DNA of 59,810 nt from a virus, in the IMG/VR virus record IMGVR_UViG_3300024346_011330, positions 1 through 59,810 of that record, one strand, 5' to 3'. Shown here piece by piece: positions 58,843 through 59,810 of this stretch (its first letter is position 1; the number at the start of each line of letters is the position of its first letter). The position numbers and the translations under genes are program-made. The notes under the pieces are model-generated. The model had not been told where the DNA came from. It worked only from the letters and a program-made list of their open reading frames with translations, and did no database searches.

Positions 58843-59465
58843 AATATTATGTATTGAATATATTCTTGGTTAGGGTAGTTTTCTAATAATATAAATTCAT
58901 TTGTTTGCGGTTCAAATATATACCATCCATTACTCGCAAGAACTAAATTAACAGCATGAAGACCTCCTGTTGCAGGAATTCTTGCAAATTCATTAACTTG
59001 CCTAACTATCACAATTCCTACTGCAAGCTCATTCTTTGTTCCGCTTTTAAAGCTTGCCAAGCTAATTGTCGATTTGTAAAGCATTGCGTAGTTTTCGCAA
59101 TCAAGAGCTTCACCTCCTTCTCCTAATGACATTAATCCATTTTCAAATAATAATTTATTAAACCAATTATTGAATTTCCTAAAGAAGTAATAATCAACTT
59201 CGTCATATCTTGAGTCCCAAAGTACTAATTTAATATCTGTTGGTACTCTCATGGGTACAGAGTTAAATGATCTTTGCGTAGTAAAATGATATGCAAAATC
59301 TTTTTGCGATACCTTTCTCGCTTCAGTTTTTTTTATCTCTGGAATATCCTTGAGTTGCTCTAGGTTTACTTGGTTACACGCTACCATAGATAGACTTATA
59401 ATTCCGACTAAGCATAACGACAAAGCCCAAGATAATTTATTATTCTTCTTTATTATATCTTTCAT
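58839..59465 (-). CDS. Lipoprotein with a transglutaminase/papain-like core
   Basis: 208 residues. Signal with lipobox ISLSMVAC (Cys30). ALDCENYAMLYKSTISLASF has the Cys of a papain-like fold, LHAVNLVLASNGWYIFEPQT the His and the following acid/Gln-like positions, and NEFILLENYPNQEYIQYIIF ends the domain. This is the pattern of bacterial transglutaminase-like cysteine proteinases. It would be lipid-anchored at the cell envelope, perhaps altering peptidoglycan or a surface protein. Its stop touches that of the convergent HNH gene. Confidence 0.75.
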   Translation of the reverse strand: MKDIIKKNNKLSWALSLCLVGIISLSMVACNQVNLEQLKDIPEIKKTEARKVSQKDFAYHFTTQRSFNSVPMRVPTDIKLVLWDSRYDEVDYYFFRKFNNWFNKLLFENGLMSLGEGGEALDCENYAMLYKSTISLASFKSGTKNELAVGIVIVRQVNEFARIPATGGLHAVNLVLASNGWYIFEPQTNEFILLENYPNQEYIQYIIF

Positions 59466-59709
59466 TTTCTCTCTCCTCTAGTTCTCTTTTGATTTGTGTT
59501 ATCTCAGCCGCCGACATTTTTAAATATTCTTTCTTTGCAAGTATATATGCAGTCCTTACTCTCAAATAAGGGTTAGTTGTAAAATCCTCGTCTTCCAAGT
59601 TTTTTACTATTAAATAATTAATAACTTTCTCATCCATATCTATGGGTACACGTAAAAAAAGTATTGACATTCTTTTGGTTTTTTGCCAGACTTCAATTTT
59701 ATCAATCAC
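59440..59709 (-). CDS. Hypothetical protein, minus strand
   Basis: 89 residues from GTG 59709, chosen because an AT-rich -10-like box (TATATA) ends 5-6 bases upstream; ATG 59670 is an alternative. Two-helix sequence with an acidic/basic C-terminus (ELEERENERYNKEE). It overlaps the lipoprotein gene by 26 bases, suggesting the two form an operon. Confidence 0.6.
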   Translation of the reverse strand: MIDKIEVWQKTKRMSILFLRVPIDMDEKVINYLIVKNLEDEDFTTNPYLRVRTAYILAKKEYLKMSAAEITQIKRELEERENERYNKEE

Positions 59710-59724
59710 AAATATATATACAAA
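59710..59724. promoter_or_regulatory. Divergent promoter region
   Basis: A 15-base region, AAATATATATACAAA-like, lying between GTG 59709 (minus) and ATG 59725 (plus). TATATA can serve both directions, giving leaderless mRNAs on both sides. Confidence 0.45.
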
Positions 59725-59810
59725 ATGAATACTGAATACGTAAAATTAACTGATCTATGGAATAACGGAGAATATGCCGAACTTGGACATATTATGAAAG
59801 AAGAATCATG
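59725..59810 (+). CDS. Hypothetical protein, 3'-truncated by window end
   Basis: Frame open from ATG 59725 to the window end (about 28 residues: MNTEYVKLTDLWNNGEYAEL and beyond). The start follows TATATA by five bases. Too short to assign. Confidence 0.5.
   Translation, partial: MNTEYVKLTDLWNNGEYAELGHIMKEES

Noticed and set aside
58842-58900. Weak inverted repeat CCAAG...CTTGG at the convergent gene ends
   Set aside because: The stem is short and broken, without a clean U-run, so it is not called as a terminator.

Overview
The window looks like part of a large, AT-rich, lytic-type tailed-phage genome. Genes are packed almost end to end, often with ATGA or TAATG overlaps. They include a phage replisome (RecA/UvsX-like recombinase, DnaB helicase, DnaG-like primase, split DNA polymerase III alpha), nucleotide metabolism genes (dUTPase, dNMP kinase, nucleoside deoxyribosyltransferase), about 16 kb of tail-fibre and adhesin-like genes, and many tiny unknown genes. 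No capsid, terminase or integrase gene is seen here. Three features point, by inference only, to a host near the Planctomycetes-Verrucomicrobia group: a Tat-exported DUF1501 protein, an ECF sigma factor resembling the Rhodopirellula/Verrucomicrobium type, and the scarcity of Shine-Dalgarno sequences.

Layout: 0-13.5 kb is replication and recombination, ending in a Clp AAA+ unfoldase. 13.5-29.8 kb is a run of seven large fibre/adhesin proteins with repeats, a LamG-like lectin domain and beta-helix domains. 29.8-33.5 kb has a deoxyribosyltransferase, a UvdE-like endonuclease, a complete tmRNA and the DUF1501 gene, closed by a strong terminator. 33.6-43.6 kb is metabolic and regulatory: an APS-kinase/nucleotidyltransferase fusion (minus strand), dUTPase, a Holliday-junction-resolvase-like nuclease, an outer membrane protein, a holin-like protein, a C5 DNA methyltransferase with a possible partner nuclease, dNMP kinase, a sigma-like protein, a heptose/glycerol-phosphate-type nucleotidyltransferase and a pyrophosphatase. 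43.7-56.0 kb is a glycan-sulfation island with seven intact sulfotransferases, two sulfotransferase remnants, five glycosyltransferases, a WcbI-like protein, a methyltransferase and a CysQ-like PAP phosphatase. 56-59.8 kb has small genes, an ECF sigma factor, an HNH endonuclease and a lipoprotein with a transglutaminase/papain-like core.

Two threads tie the window together. First, the genes for a PAPS-dependent sulfation pathway lie close together: the APS-kinase fusion could make PAPS, pyrophosphatase could pull adenylyl-transfer steps, the sulfotransferases would use PAPS, and CysQ would remove the inhibitory product PAP. Second, transcription signals fall into two classes. One is TTGACT-N17-TATAAT-like and sits before replication, nucleotide and regulatory genes. 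The other is a -35-less AGTGTAnnnT motif before fibre, Clp, tmRNA, lipoprotein and glycan genes. In both classes the -10 box ends about 3-14 bases (most often 5-9) before the start codon, so many mRNAs should be leaderless or nearly so. Two sigma-like genes in the window could serve the second class.
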